In this document: in pieces, positions 1-6,712 of the stretch
Position numbering within the stretch: position 1 is the stretch's first letter
Layout of the letters: each line of letters opens with the position of its first letter
Assembly (NCBI RefSeq): GCF_028657195.3
Contig: NZ_JANCPR020000070.1
Coordinates: 1-39,946, forward strand
Reading direction: 5' to 3'
DNA from: Streptomyces iconiensis
GTDB taxonomy: Bacteria > Actinomycetota > Actinomycetes > Streptomycetales > Streptomycetaceae
DNA length: 39,946 nt
Notes under the pieces: generated by a model
Database searches by the model: none
Seen by the model: only the letters and a program-made list of their open reading frames with translations
Told to the model about the DNA's origin: nothing
Program-made: the position numbers and the translations under genes

Positions 1-1021
1 GCGCCTGCGTGCCGTACGACGTGAGCCAGGCCCCCGCGACGAGGAAGGCGAGGGACTTCGCCGCCGCGTGGGCCACCAGTTGCAGCGTGCCGCCACCGAC
101 GGAGCCGACACCGGCCGCGCACACCATGAACCCGATCTGCGCGCTGCTGGAGGCGGCGAGCAGCTGCTTGAGGTCGGTCTGCGCGACGGCGACCAGGCCC
201 AGCGCGAGCGCGGTGAGGGCACCGGCCCACGTCACCACGTCGGCGCCCCAGCCGGAGTCCCGCAGCGCGGGCGCGTACCGCAGGAGCAGATAGGCACCGG
301 CCACGACCATCGTCGCTGAGTGCAGCAGCGCCGAGACGGGCGCGGGGCCGCGCATGGCGCTGGACAGCCAGAAGCTGAACGGGAGTTGGGCCGACTTGCC
401 CAGCGCCGCCAGGATCACTCCGGCCAGCGCGAGATCCCGCCAGCCCCAGCCCTCCCCCCAGCCCCCGCCGCTGCCGCCTGCGGCGAGCGCGGCACCGGCT
501 GCCACGTACAGGCCCAGGTCGGTCGCGCGAGTGGTCACGAACGCGGTGTTCGCGGCCGACACCCGCGCCGGGTCACGCCACACGTAGCCGATCAGCGCCC
601 AGGAAGCCGCGCCCATGACCTCCCAGCCCATGAGGAGCAGGGGAAGTCCCGTGGCCGTCACGGTGACGAGCATCGCGCCCGAGAACAGGAGCATCAGCCC
701 GTGGAAGCGCGCGGGCGCGGCACGGGACGAGCTGTCGGCGCCGCCGGCGGAGAAGGCGAGTACGGCGGTGGTGACGGCGGTGACGGTCACGGCCATGACG
801 GCGGACAGCCCGTCGACGGCGAGCCCGGCTGGCAGCCCGGCGAGCAGCGGTGCCGAAGCCTCGGGCCGGGTCACGGCCGCCACGCAGGCAAGGCCCAAGG
901 AGAGCACCGCGCTCGCGACGCCGGCCACCGGAGCGGCGCGGTCGGCGGCACGTCCGACGACGGCGAGGAGCGTACCGGCGGTGAGCGGCAGCGCGACGAG
1001 CGCCCACAGCAGCGCGCTCAC
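1..1021 (-). CDS. nuoL: NADH-quinone oxidoreductase subunit L-like protein (partial, runs off left edge)
   Basis: This is the N-terminal 340 or so residues of a proton-pumping antiporter-like subunit of complex I (ND5/NuoL type), an integral membrane protein. The GTG start at 1021 overlaps the nuoK stop in a GTGA. The protein opens with hydrophobic segments (VSALLWALVALPLTAG) and then shows family landmarks: MGWEVMGAASWALIGY, the lysine-containing helix GKSAQLPFSFWLSSAM, the helix GPAPVSALLHSATMVVAGAY, and LKQLLAASSSAQIGFM. The order and spacing match NuoL rather than NuoM or NuoN, but the C-terminal half is outside the window, so the L assignment is probable and not certain. It continues the operon nuoA-(BD-like)-H-J-K-L. 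Confidence 0.88.
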   Translation of the reverse strand, partial: MSALLWALVALPLTAGTLLAVVGRAADRAAPVAGVASAVLSLGLACVAAVTRPEASAPLLAGLPAGLAVDGLSAVMAVTVTAVTTAVLAFSAGGADSSSRAAPARFHGLMLLFSGAMLVTVTATGLPLLLMGWEVMGAASWALIGYVWRDPARVSAANTAFVTTRATDLGLYVAAGAALAAGGSGGGWGEGWGWRDLALAGVILAALGKSAQLPFSFWLSSAMRGPAPVSALLHSATMVVAGAYLLLRYAPALRDSGWGADVVTWAGALTALALGLVAVAQTDLKQLLAASSSAQIGFMVCAAGVGSVGGGTLQLVAHAAAKSLAFLVAGAWLTSYGTQA

Positions 1022-1320
1022 TCCTTCAACTCCGCCGCCATGTCGGTCATGTCGACCTCCCGCGTGCGGAAGAGCGCCGTGACGACGGCGAAGCCGACCG
1101 CCATCTCCACGGCCATCACCGTCACCGCGACGACGACCAGCACCTGCGCGTCGGCGCCGGCGAAGAGGAAGTGCCATACGGCTGCGGCAGCGACGATGAC
1201 GCCGCCCAGCATCAGTTCCAGGCCCATCATCAGCATCACCACGCTCTGCTGGCTCAGCACCCCGTACAGCCCGACGCTGAAGAGCGCGGCGGCGAGGAGG
1301 AGAAACACGTCGAGGCTCAT
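1018..1320 (-). CDS. nuoK: NADH-quinone oxidoreductase subunit K
   Basis: A 100-residue membrane protein with three transmembrane helices, the usual length and layout of NuoK (ND4L). It begins MSLDVFLLLAAALFSVGLYG. The family glutamates lie in helix 2 (MMGLELMLGG, about residues 31-40) and helix 3 (VMAVEMAVGF, about 68-77). The stop codon overlaps the GTG of the nuoL-like gene, and its own ATG overlaps the end of nuoJ by 4 bp, so the genes are likely translationally coupled. It is part of the proton-translocating membrane arm. Confidence 0.95.
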   Translation of the reverse strand: MSLDVFLLLAAALFSVGLYGVLSQQSVVMLMMGLELMLGGVIVAAAAVWHFLFAGADAQVLVVVAVTVMAVEMAVGFAVVTALFRTREVDMTDMAAELKE

Positions 1321-2066
1321 GAGGGGTCCTCCCGCCCGTGCGGGTGCGCCGGGCTGCCCGTCTCGCGCGGGTGCGCCGGGTCCTGCCGCCCGTGCGAGGG
1401 CGTCAAGTCCTCCCGGCTGTGCGCGTGCGGCGAGTCCTCCCGCACGTGTGGGCGCTCCGGGGCGGCCTCCTGCTCGTGCGGGCGCTCCGGCGCCTCCGTC
1501 TCGTCCGGGTGCTCGGGGCCCTTCGGTCCGTGCGGCGGTGCCGGTGTGCTGGGGCCGTACCGGCCGCGTGCCGTCGCCAGGGTCACCGTCGCGACGATCG
1601 CGGCGAACAGCGCGAGGCCCAGCGTCATCATCGTGAGCATGTGCGGTCCCATCAGGGCCCTGCCCAGGTCGTGCGTCGGATCGGCGGGGGCACGCGTACG
1701 GGAGACGGGCCACGGTACGAGGAAGATCCCGGCCGTGAGACCGGCGAAGACGAGGCCGCTGATGACGGCGGCGCCGCGTGCGTTGTGCACCATCGTCATC
1801 GGCATCAGGCCGCCGGGATTCATCATGAACATCACCATGAAGACCCCCATCAGGGCCATTTCGACCGTCATCATCAGCACGATGACGACGCCGAGATAGT
1901 CGAGCCCGAGCAGCAGCACCTCGCCGCCCACGCACAGCAGCGAGCCGAGCAGCGCATAGGTCGCGCGGGCCATCGAGTCGAACCGGAAGACCTGTACGGC
2001 GCAGATCACCGCCAGTACCGCCAGCACCACGGACACCACTCCGGCCCACACGCCACCGTCCGTCAT
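1317..2066 (-). CDS. nuoJ: NADH-quinone oxidoreductase subunit J with histidine-rich C-terminal tail
   Basis: A 249-residue protein starting at the ATG that overlaps the nuoH stop (ATGA). Residues 1 to about 165 form the NuoJ membrane domain, with about five hydrophobic helices and the conserved stretch LGLDYLGVVIVLMMTVEMAL in the third helix. After the last helix (LALFAAIVATVTLATARG) it carries a hydrophilic tail of about 80 residues rich in His, Pro, Glu and Arg (for example PERPHEQEAAPERPHVRED and PAHPHGREDPS), arranged as loose repeats. NuoJ proteins normally have no such histidine-rich tail. In the DNA the tail appears as imperfect repeats at about 1320-1560. It may bind metal ions, but that is a guess from composition. 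Confidence 0.92.
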   Translation of the reverse strand: MTDGGVWAGVVSVVLAVLAVICAVQVFRFDSMARATYALLGSLLCVGGEVLLLGLDYLGVVIVLMMTVEMALMGVFMVMFMMNPGGLMPMTMVHNARGAAVISGLVFAGLTAGIFLVPWPVSRTRAPADPTHDLGRALMGPHMLTMMTLGLALFAAIVATVTLATARGRYGPSTPAPPHGPKGPEHPDETEAPERPHEQEAAPERPHVREDSPHAHSREDLTPSHGRQDPAHPRETGSPAHPHGREDPS

Positions 2067-3001
2067 CGCAGCACCACCACCACCGAGACGGCGAGCGCCT
2101 GGAGCAGCACCAGCGGCAGCAGCACCATCCAGGCCAGGCCCATGAAGCGGTCCAGGCGGAGCGTGGGCAGCGCGCGCCGTACGCCGATGAGCAGCGCGAG
2201 CACGGCCGCCGTCTTCACCACCGTCCAGGCCCACGCGGGCAGCAGGGGGCCGTGGCCGCCGCCGAGGAAGAGCGGAACGCTGAAGGCGGCGGCGACCACC
2301 AGCAGCAGCCAGCGGCCACCGAAGAACACCAGGCGGTCTACGCCGGAGAGTTCGGCGGCTGCGCCCTGTGCGGCGTCGGCGCCGACCGGCTGGTCGAAGG
2401 GCCCCCAGAAGGCCATCGCGAGGGCGCTCAGCAGATAGACCGCGAACGCGACCGGCATCCAGACCGCGAACCACAGGCCCTCCTGCGCCGCCACCACCTC
2501 GCCGACCCGCAGCGAACCGGCCCCGAGTCCGGCCGTCGTGAGCGCGAACATGTGCGGCAGCTCGTAGGCCAGGCCCAGTGCGAGGAACCGGTAGCCCCCG
2601 ATCATGGAGAGCGCCGCGTTCGGGCCCCACCCGGTGAGCCAGACCGCCGCCCACGCCAGTGCCTCCATCGCGTTGAACCACACGATGCCGACGCCCGGGT
2701 CGCTGACGGCGGTGAACCCCAGCGGCAGCACGGCGCCGGCGAGCAGCGCAGCCGTGGGCAGCAGCGCCGTTCCGACGCGTACGAGGGCCGTGTCGGCGGC
2801 CTTCGTACGCCGCGCCGGCTGCCCGAGCAGTCGCCGGGCCTCGCGCAGCGGTGTCGCGGCCCGCGTGCCCCACACCCGCACCGAACCCGCGGGGCCGTAC
2901 GCGGCCGAGGCGCCGAGCAGCGCGTCGAACCCGGCCGCCACGCATGCCGCGACCACCAGCATCACCGGCAGCGCGAGCACCGACCACCACGCGTCAGCCA
3001 T
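2063..3001 (-). CDS. nuoH: NADH-quinone oxidoreductase subunit H
   Basis: A 312-residue membrane protein of the NuoH/ND1 family, the subunit that links the quinone site to the membrane arm. About eight hydrophobic helices are visible. The stretch LPLGFTAVSDPGVGIVWFNA and the later AFWGPFDQPVGADAAQG, with the quinone-site loop region, resemble NuoH, although many of the usual charged residues are replaced. At 312 residues it lies at the short end for NuoH. Its ATG overlaps the preceding NuoB/D-like gene by 8 bp and its stop overlaps nuoJ by 4 bp. It is more divergent than a housekeeping NuoH, as expected for a second partial operon. Confidence 0.88.
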   Translation of the reverse strand: MADAWWSVLALPVMLVVAACVAAGFDALLGASAAYGPAGSVRVWGTRAATPLREARRLLGQPARRTKAADTALVRVGTALLPTAALLAGAVLPLGFTAVSDPGVGIVWFNAMEALAWAAVWLTGWGPNAALSMIGGYRFLALGLAYELPHMFALTTAGLGAGSLRVGEVVAAQEGLWFAVWMPVAFAVYLLSALAMAFWGPFDQPVGADAAQGAAAELSGVDRLVFFGGRWLLLVVAAAFSVPLFLGGGHGPLLPAWAWTVVKTAAVLALLIGVRRALPTLRLDRFMGLAWMVLLPLVLLQALAVSVVVVLR

Positions 3002-4337
3002 GCGAAGGCCCCGAGCCGGCAGGTGCGGGCGCGTGCGGGTGTCCGTGTGCGTGCGCGGGGGCCGGTACGGCGTCGTCCAGGTCGGGGTCGAGGCTGGCGA
3101 GCACGAGGCGCGCGCACGCGAACTCCGCCCCCGCCAGCATCTCCGGCAGCGCGGCCAACAGCGGTGCGGAAGGCGGGTGTTGGGGCAACGCCGCGGAGTC
3201 GGGCGGCAGGGGACCGGTGTCCGTGAACAGGGCGGTCGAGCCGTCCGTCTCGTCCAGCCACACGCGGATACGGTCGTACACGTCGCCCGCGCCCTCCGAC
3301 GCGGCGACCATCGCCGGCCCCGAGACGCCGAGGGCGCGCACCCGCGCGGCGGGGAGCTGGCCGAGGCCCCGCGTCAGCCAGCGGAGAGTACGGGAGCGGC
3401 GGACCCTCCGGGTGAGGGCGCTGAGGGCCCCGAGCACGGTGGGGTCCACCGGCCGGGATGCGGTGGCCGCGAGTACCGCGTCCCGCAACCGCCGTGCCCG
3501 CGCCGCCTGATCGGCCCACCCCGCGACCGCCAGCAGCCGCCCGAGGCTGTCGAGCCGCGCACCGCAACGACGCCGCGCGGCCTCACCGCACGTCACCTCC
3601 GCGCCGCGTGCCGCGCGGAGCCATGGCTCGTGCCAGTAGGCGGCCCCGCTCCCCGGCACGCCGTCCACGCTGCCGGCCACCGCCTCCTGGACCACGTCAC
3701 CCTGCATCACCACCCGCAACACCAGCCCGGCGGGCCAGTCAGCCAGCCCGGGCCCGTACGCCAACTCCCACCGATCGAGCCGCAACCCGTCACGGTCGTC
3801 ACCCCGTTCGGCCATGCCTTCCATGTGATGGCCGGCATGCCCTCCGTGGTCCCCGTGATTCCCGTGGTCGCCATGGCCCCCGTGCTGGCCGTGGCCCCCG
3901 TGCTCCGAGTGCGGGTCCTCGTGCCCCCCGTGCTCCCCGTGTTCCGAGTGCGGGCCCTCGTGCTCGCGGTGCTCCTCGTGCGCGGCGTGCTCCGAGTGCC
4001 CCTCGTCCTCGGCGTGTTCTGCCGGGCGTTGCGCCGGACGTTGCGCCGGGTGTTCCGCTCCCTGTCCCTCCAGGTGAACGGGGTGTGCCAGCAGGCCCGT
4101 TGCCGCCTGGTCCGGGGTGTGGAGCGCCACCAGGGTGCGGGGCGGCGGGAGTTGGGTGTGGAGGGTGGCGAGCCAGGGGGGTGTGGGGATGGGCGGAGGG
4201 CCGCAGAGGATGAGGAGGTCGGCGGCTGCGGGGGAGGGGGCGAGGGGCCAGGCGCGGCGGCGGAGTTCGCGTTCCGCGGCGAGGCGGATCTCCGTCGTGC
4301 CGGGCTGCGCGACGAGCAGTACGGTTCTCAGCTCCAC
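2994..4337 (-). CDS. Degenerate NuoB-NuoD-like fusion with histidine-rich linker
   Basis: A 447-residue protein that databases would probably call hypothetical. Residues 1-90 read like NuoB with the cluster ligands lost: the place of the CC-x-x-E motif is PGTTEIRLAA, followed by AADLLILCGPP (NuoB: ADLMIVAG) and LPPPRTLVALHTP, where NuoB has P-x-P-x-W-V-x-x-x-G-x-C. Residues 93-172 are a linker built of HGGHGDHGNHGDH-type repeats. Residues 185-365 resemble NuoD: WPAGLVLRVVMQGDVVQEA near its N-terminus, then LTRGLGQLPAARVRALGVSG (NuoD: RT-x-G-x-G-x-L-S-x-x-x-A-x-x-x-G-x-S/TGP) and GDVYDRIRVWLDE (NuoD: GD-x-Y-x-R-x-x-V-R-x-x-E). The C-terminus is again His/Pro-rich. Only four cysteines are present, so an N2-type Fe-S cluster is unlikely. 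The position between nuoA and nuoH is where nuoB-nuoD would stand. The assignment is my inference from motif order. Confidence 0.72.
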   Translation of the reverse strand: MELRTVLLVAQPGTTEIRLAAERELRRRAWPLAPSPAAADLLILCGPPPIPTPPWLATLHTQLPPPRTLVALHTPDQAATGLLAHPVHLEGQGAEHPAQRPAQRPAEHAEDEGHSEHAAHEEHREHEGPHSEHGEHGGHEDPHSEHGGHGQHGGHGDHGNHGDHGGHAGHHMEGMAERGDDRDGLRLDRWELAYGPGLADWPAGLVLRVVMQGDVVQEAVAGSVDGVPGSGAAYWHEPWLRAARGAEVTCGEAARRRCGARLDSLGRLLAVAGWADQAARARRLRDAVLAATASRPVDPTVLGALSALTRRVRRSRTLRWLTRGLGQLPAARVRALGVSGPAMVAASEGAGDVYDRIRVWLDETDGSTALFTDTGPLPPDSAALPQHPPSAPLLAALPEMLAGAEFACARLVLASLDPDLDDAVPAPAHAHGHPHAPAPAGSGPSHG

Positions 4338-4708
4338 CGCAGCGCCCCCTCACGCCACGCGTAAGTGACGCCGGCGAAGAGGATGCCGAGGAAGAGGAAC
4401 ATCTCGACGACTGCGGTTGTGCCCGTCTCGGCGACGACCCGGACCCACGGGTACATGAAGAGCATCTCCATGTCGAAGGCCAGGAAGATCATGGCGACCG
4501 CGTACCAGCGGACGTGGAAGCGGGAGAAGGCGTGTGCGGCGGGCGGGGCCCCGCCCGTGAACGGTCCGACCGGAGGCGCGTGTTCGGCGCCCCGCACTTC
4601 TGCCGTACCGAGCCGTCGCCGCGACAGAAGGGCGCCCGCGCCGTGGAGAACCACGAGCGCGGCGACGCCCACGCCCAGCAGCGCGAGCATCCGCTCCCAC
4701 TCGTTCAC
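4328..4708 (-). CDS. nuoA: NADH-quinone oxidoreductase subunit A
   Basis: NuoA/ND3 family membrane protein with three helices. Its landmarks are the second-helix block RWYAVAMIFLAFDMEMLFMY, with the conserved F-D-x-E, and the third helix VVEMFLFLGILFAGVTYAW. I prefer the GTG start at 4708 (VNEWERMLALLG, 126 residues), because a strong ribosome site (GGAGGGAG, complement of 4716-4723) lies 7 nt upstream. The ATG at 4747 would add 13 Ala/Gly/Ser residues but has no ribosome site. The loop between helices 1 and 2 is longer than usual and Pro/Gly-rich. It is the first gene of the operon. Confidence 0.9.
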   Translation of the reverse strand: MNEWERMLALLGVGVAALVVLHGAGALLSRRRLGTAEVRGAEHAPPVGPFTGGAPPAAHAFSRFHVRWYAVAMIFLAFDMEMLFMYPWVRVVAETGTTAVVEMFLFLGILFAGVTYAWREGALRWS

Positions 4709-5116
4709 CGTTCCGCTCCCTCCGCTCGCCCCCGCAGCAGCCGCCATGATCGGGCTGCCGGGCGACGAACGGCGTCAGGCGTGCCCGACCAGGCGACAAG
4801 CACGGCCGAACGGGTGACCATGTGCTCCCTGGCAAAACCCCCCGGGGGCAGGGCATGCCGTCAGAAGGAGTCGCCGTGCCAGTGGGTCGCGCCCGGGGCC
4901 TGCGGTGTCGGTGGGGCGGGAGAGGCGGCGCGAACGGGGCCGGGGGAGTGGAGCGCGCGGGACATCCCGGAGCGGTCCGTACGGCGGACGGGGCGCGGGA
5001 CGAGGTGCGCGAGTGCCGGATCGGCTTCGGGAGTGAGGGGGAGGCCGGCGTGGGTGGGTCCGGAAGTCGGTGAACTCCCGCCCGCCGGCCGTGCGGAAGC
5101 GGGCGCCGCCGGTCCC

Positions 5117-5159
5117 GGCGATCATGGGATCGCCGGCTGAGTGATCGCCTGACAGGCGA
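5117..5159. promoter_or_regulatory. Two adjacent small hairpins upstream of the peptide gene
   Basis: Two perfect inverted repeats follow one another: a 7-bp stem GGCGATC (5117-5123) with GATCGCC (5128-5134), and a 6-bp stem TCGCCT (5145-5150) with AGGCGA (5154-5159). The arms share GCGATC/GATCGC words, so alternative pairing between the two is possible. No T-run follows. They could be a terminator, leader structure or operator; the sequence does not decide. Confidence 0.4.
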
Positions 5160-5207
5160 CTCCGCGAAGCAGGGCGGGCTCGGACAGCGCTGGTCAGCGG
5201 CGGTCTC

Positions 5208-5242
5208 TTGTCCGGGACGTGTCCGGACAGTGTCCCGGACAG
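5208..5242. promoter_or_regulatory. TGTCC(G/C)GGAC repeat array, likely operator
   Basis: Three consecutive near-identical words lie at a spacing of 11 bp: TGTCCGGGACG (5209-5219), TGTCCGGACAG (5220-5230) and TGTCCCGGACAG (5231-5242). The outer two are exact reverse complements (TGTCCGGGAC and GTCCCGGACA), and the middle TGTCCGGACA is a perfect 10-bp palindrome, so the whole block is also a palindrome centred near 5225. It ends about 80 bp before the peptide gene and faces the nuo operon on the other side. Confidence 0.6.
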
Positions 5243-5323
5243 TCCACAGCCTTGTTCGCCGTGCTGTCGACCGCGAACGTGTGGCCCGTCAGAGCACAAC
5301 CCGGCCACGGAAGGGGATCCCCC

Positions 5324-5545
5324 ATGCACGGCAAGCTGGAGGCAGTGGGAACCAGGCTCCTGGAGCGCTTCGTACCCTGGATCGACGCTTCGGCGGCGGC
5401 CCAGGACTGCTGGACCGAGTGGAAATGCGTCATCGGCTCAAGCGGTTGCAACGCCACCGACCACACGTGGTGGCAGACTCGGCGGGCCTGTTCCAACGGG
5501 TCCGCCACCGCCTGGGCGTTCCACAGTTGCTCCAACTGCCGCTGA
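5324..5545 (+). CDS. Six-cysteine small peptide, candidate precursor of a disulfide-rich exported peptide
   Basis: A 73-residue peptide from ATG 5324, with AAGGGG (5311-5316) as ribosome site inside a palindrome. Residues 1-28 look like a leader (MHGKLEAVGTRLLERFVPWI, then DASAAAQD): amphipathic, with no long hydrophobic core and no cysteine. Residues 29-73 hold six cysteines (29, 35, 42, 56, 69, 72), two of them in the closing CSNCR, and are rich in Trp, Ser, Thr and Asn (for example DHTWWQTRRAC). Small residues at 22-26 (ASAAA) could suit cleavage by the S26 peptidase encoded four genes downstream. Six cysteines allow three disulfides, which fits the MauE- and TlpA-like genes that follow. 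I do not recognise the family. A bacteriocin-like or signalling role is inference. A short spurious ORF is the alternative, but the cysteine pattern and gene order speak against it. Confidence 0.68.
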   Translation: MHGKLEAVGTRLLERFVPWIDASAAAQDCWTEWKCVIGSSGCNATDHTWWQTRRACSNGSATAWAFHSCSNCR

Positions 5546-5564
5546 CCGTTGGGCTGACCATCCG

Positions 5565-6092
5565 ATGCAGCAGTATCTGGAAGTCGCGGTCCGCACGCTG
5601 ATCGGGACGGTGTTCCTCGCCTCGTTCCTCAGCAAGGCCAAGGGACGGCAGGCATACGGCATCTTCGTGGCGTCGGTGAGCGGCATGCGGGTACTGCCGC
5701 CGGTGTTGGTGCGCCCAGTCGCGGCAGGCGTCGTGGCCGGCGAGCTCCTCGTGAGCTTGCTGGCCACGACGCCATCCACCGTGGCCGGAGTCTTCGGACT
5801 CCTCGGCGCCACCGCACTCCTGGGCGGATTCGCACTGGCCATAGTGCTGGCCCGGCACCGGGGAGTGAGCGCCTCCTGTCGCTGCTTCGGGGCCTCGTCC
5901 GCTCCACTCGGAGTCCGGCACGTCGTGCGGAACAGCGTGCTGGGAGTCCTCGCGGTCATCGGCGCGGTGAGCGCGCCGGCCGACGGGGCGGTGCGCGTGG
6001 AGGCTGCCGTCACAGCGGCTCTGTGCGGTCTGCTGCTGGCTGCGGTTGTCATGGCGCTCGACGACATCGCTGCACTGTTCGTGCCCGCTTGA
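5565..6092 (+). CDS. MauE/DoxX-like redox-associated membrane protein
   Basis: A 175-residue protein with four hydrophobic segments (about residues 10-25, 52-68, 76-97 and 125-165), starting 19 bp after the peptide gene stops. The sequence SCRCFGA with cysteines 105 and 107, after the third helix, matches the C-x-C-F-G signature of the MauE family. MauE in methylamine utilisation is thought to pass thiol/disulfide electrons across the membrane together with MauD during folding of the disulfide-rich small subunit. By analogy this protein would serve the thioredoxin-like protein encoded next. No mauA, mauB or mauG lies here, so methylamine dehydrogenase itself is not the client. Confidence 0.82.
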   Translation: MQQYLEVAVRTLIGTVFLASFLSKAKGRQAYGIFVASVSGMRVLPPVLVRPVAAGVVAGELLVSLLATTPSTVAGVFGLLGATALLGGFALAIVLARHRGVSASCRCFGASSAPLGVRHVVRNSVLGVLAVIGAVSAPADGAVRVEAAVTAALCGLLLAAVVMALDDIAALFVPA

Positions 6093-6127
6093 CCTGAGCA
6101 TGTACCAAGGAAACCAAGGGAGTTGAC

Positions 6128-6712
6128 ATGGCCTTCCTCGTGGCCGCAGTCGTGCTTGTGGGGCTGCTGTGCACACTGGACCTCGTCCTCACGGTGGGGC
6201 TGGTGAAGCGGCTGCGTGAGCACACTGCCCTGCTGGCGAGCGCTCGGCCCGGCACCGGGTACGAGCCGGTCGGCCCGGCACCCGGAGCCATAGCCGTAGG
6301 CGAGGACGTGGGCCCGTTCTCGGCGACCTCCGCGGATGGCACACAGGTGAGCCGGGGCACCGTCACGGGCGAGACCCTGGTGGCCTTCTTCTCGCCCGGA
6401 TGCGCACCGTGCAAGGACGAGGTACCCCGGCTCGTCCGGCACCTCAGGGCCTCCGGTCTCAGCCGCGACGCGGCCTGGGTCGTCGTCGTGGGGGACGCCG
6501 GGGAATCCACCGCCTTCGTAGGCGAACTCGGCCAGAGGGCCCGGGTTTTTGTCGAGCAGCCGGGCGGCGAGCTGTCCAGGGCATTCCGGACGTCCGCGTT
6601 CCCGACGGTGCTCCGGATGGCCCCGCGGCCCGGCGACGGCCCCGACGGCCGACGGTGCGTCATCACCTCGGACGACGTGCGACTCGACCGGTCAGCCTTC
6701 GTCGGCGCATGA
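6128..6712 (+). CDS. TlpA/MauD-like membrane-anchored thiol-disulfide oxidoreductase
   Basis: A 194-residue protein with ribosome site AAGGGAG about 6 nt before ATG 6128. Residues 3-27 are one hydrophobic anchor (FLVAAVVLVGLLCTLDLVLT), and a thioredoxin-fold domain follows from about residue 50 to the end. The active site reads FFSPGCAPCKDEVP with Cys92 and Cys95 (CAPC), and AFRTSAFPTVLRM near residue 160 supplies the cis-proline (FPT). The domain should lie outside the membrane and make or reshuffle disulfides, plausibly in the six-cysteine peptide. It sits between the MauE-like gene and the exporter, and its TGA overlaps the exporter ATG. Confidence 0.88.
   Translation: MAFLVAAVVLVGLLCTLDLVLTVGLVKRLREHTALLASARPGTGYEPVGPAPGAIAVGEDVGPFSATSADGTQVSRGTVTGETLVAFFSPGCAPCKDEVPRLVRHLRASGLSRDAAWVVVVGDAGESTAFVGELGQRARVFVEQPGGELSRAFRTSAFPTVLRMAPRPGDGPDGRRCVITSDDVRLDRSAFVGA

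Larger units (their letters stand above)
4748..5323 (+). other. Intergenic region between divergent nuo operon and peptide unit
   Basis: About 575 bp without a convincing gene; the short open frames here have no ribosome site and no family resemblance. It must carry the promoters of both units. Visible structure: CCCCCCGGGGG near 4844-4854; a hairpin GGCGATC-atgg-GATCGCC at 5117-5134; a hairpin TCGCCT-gac-AGGCGA at 5145-5159; the TGTCC repeat array at 5208-5242; an inverted repeat GTTCGC/GCGAAC at 5254-5278; and GGGGATCCCC at 5313-5322 over the ribosome site of the peptide gene. I cannot place -35/-10 boxes with confidence. Confidence 0.6.

Noticed and set aside
320..1636. A 438-codon plus-strand frame across nuoL/nuoK/nuoJ
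   Set aside because: It lies opposite clear membrane-protein genes, and its translation is low-complexity Arg/Gly/Ala sequence.
4833..4858. Terminator at CCCTGG-AAAA-CCCCCCGGGGG-CAGGG upstream of nuoA
   Set aside because: The palindrome has no room for a loop and there is no gene ending here; it is more likely part of a promoter region or chance.
4822..5073. Small plus-strand gene between nuoA and the peptide gene
   Set aside because: No ribosome site, no recognisable composition beyond Gly/Arg/Ala, and no coupling to a neighbour.
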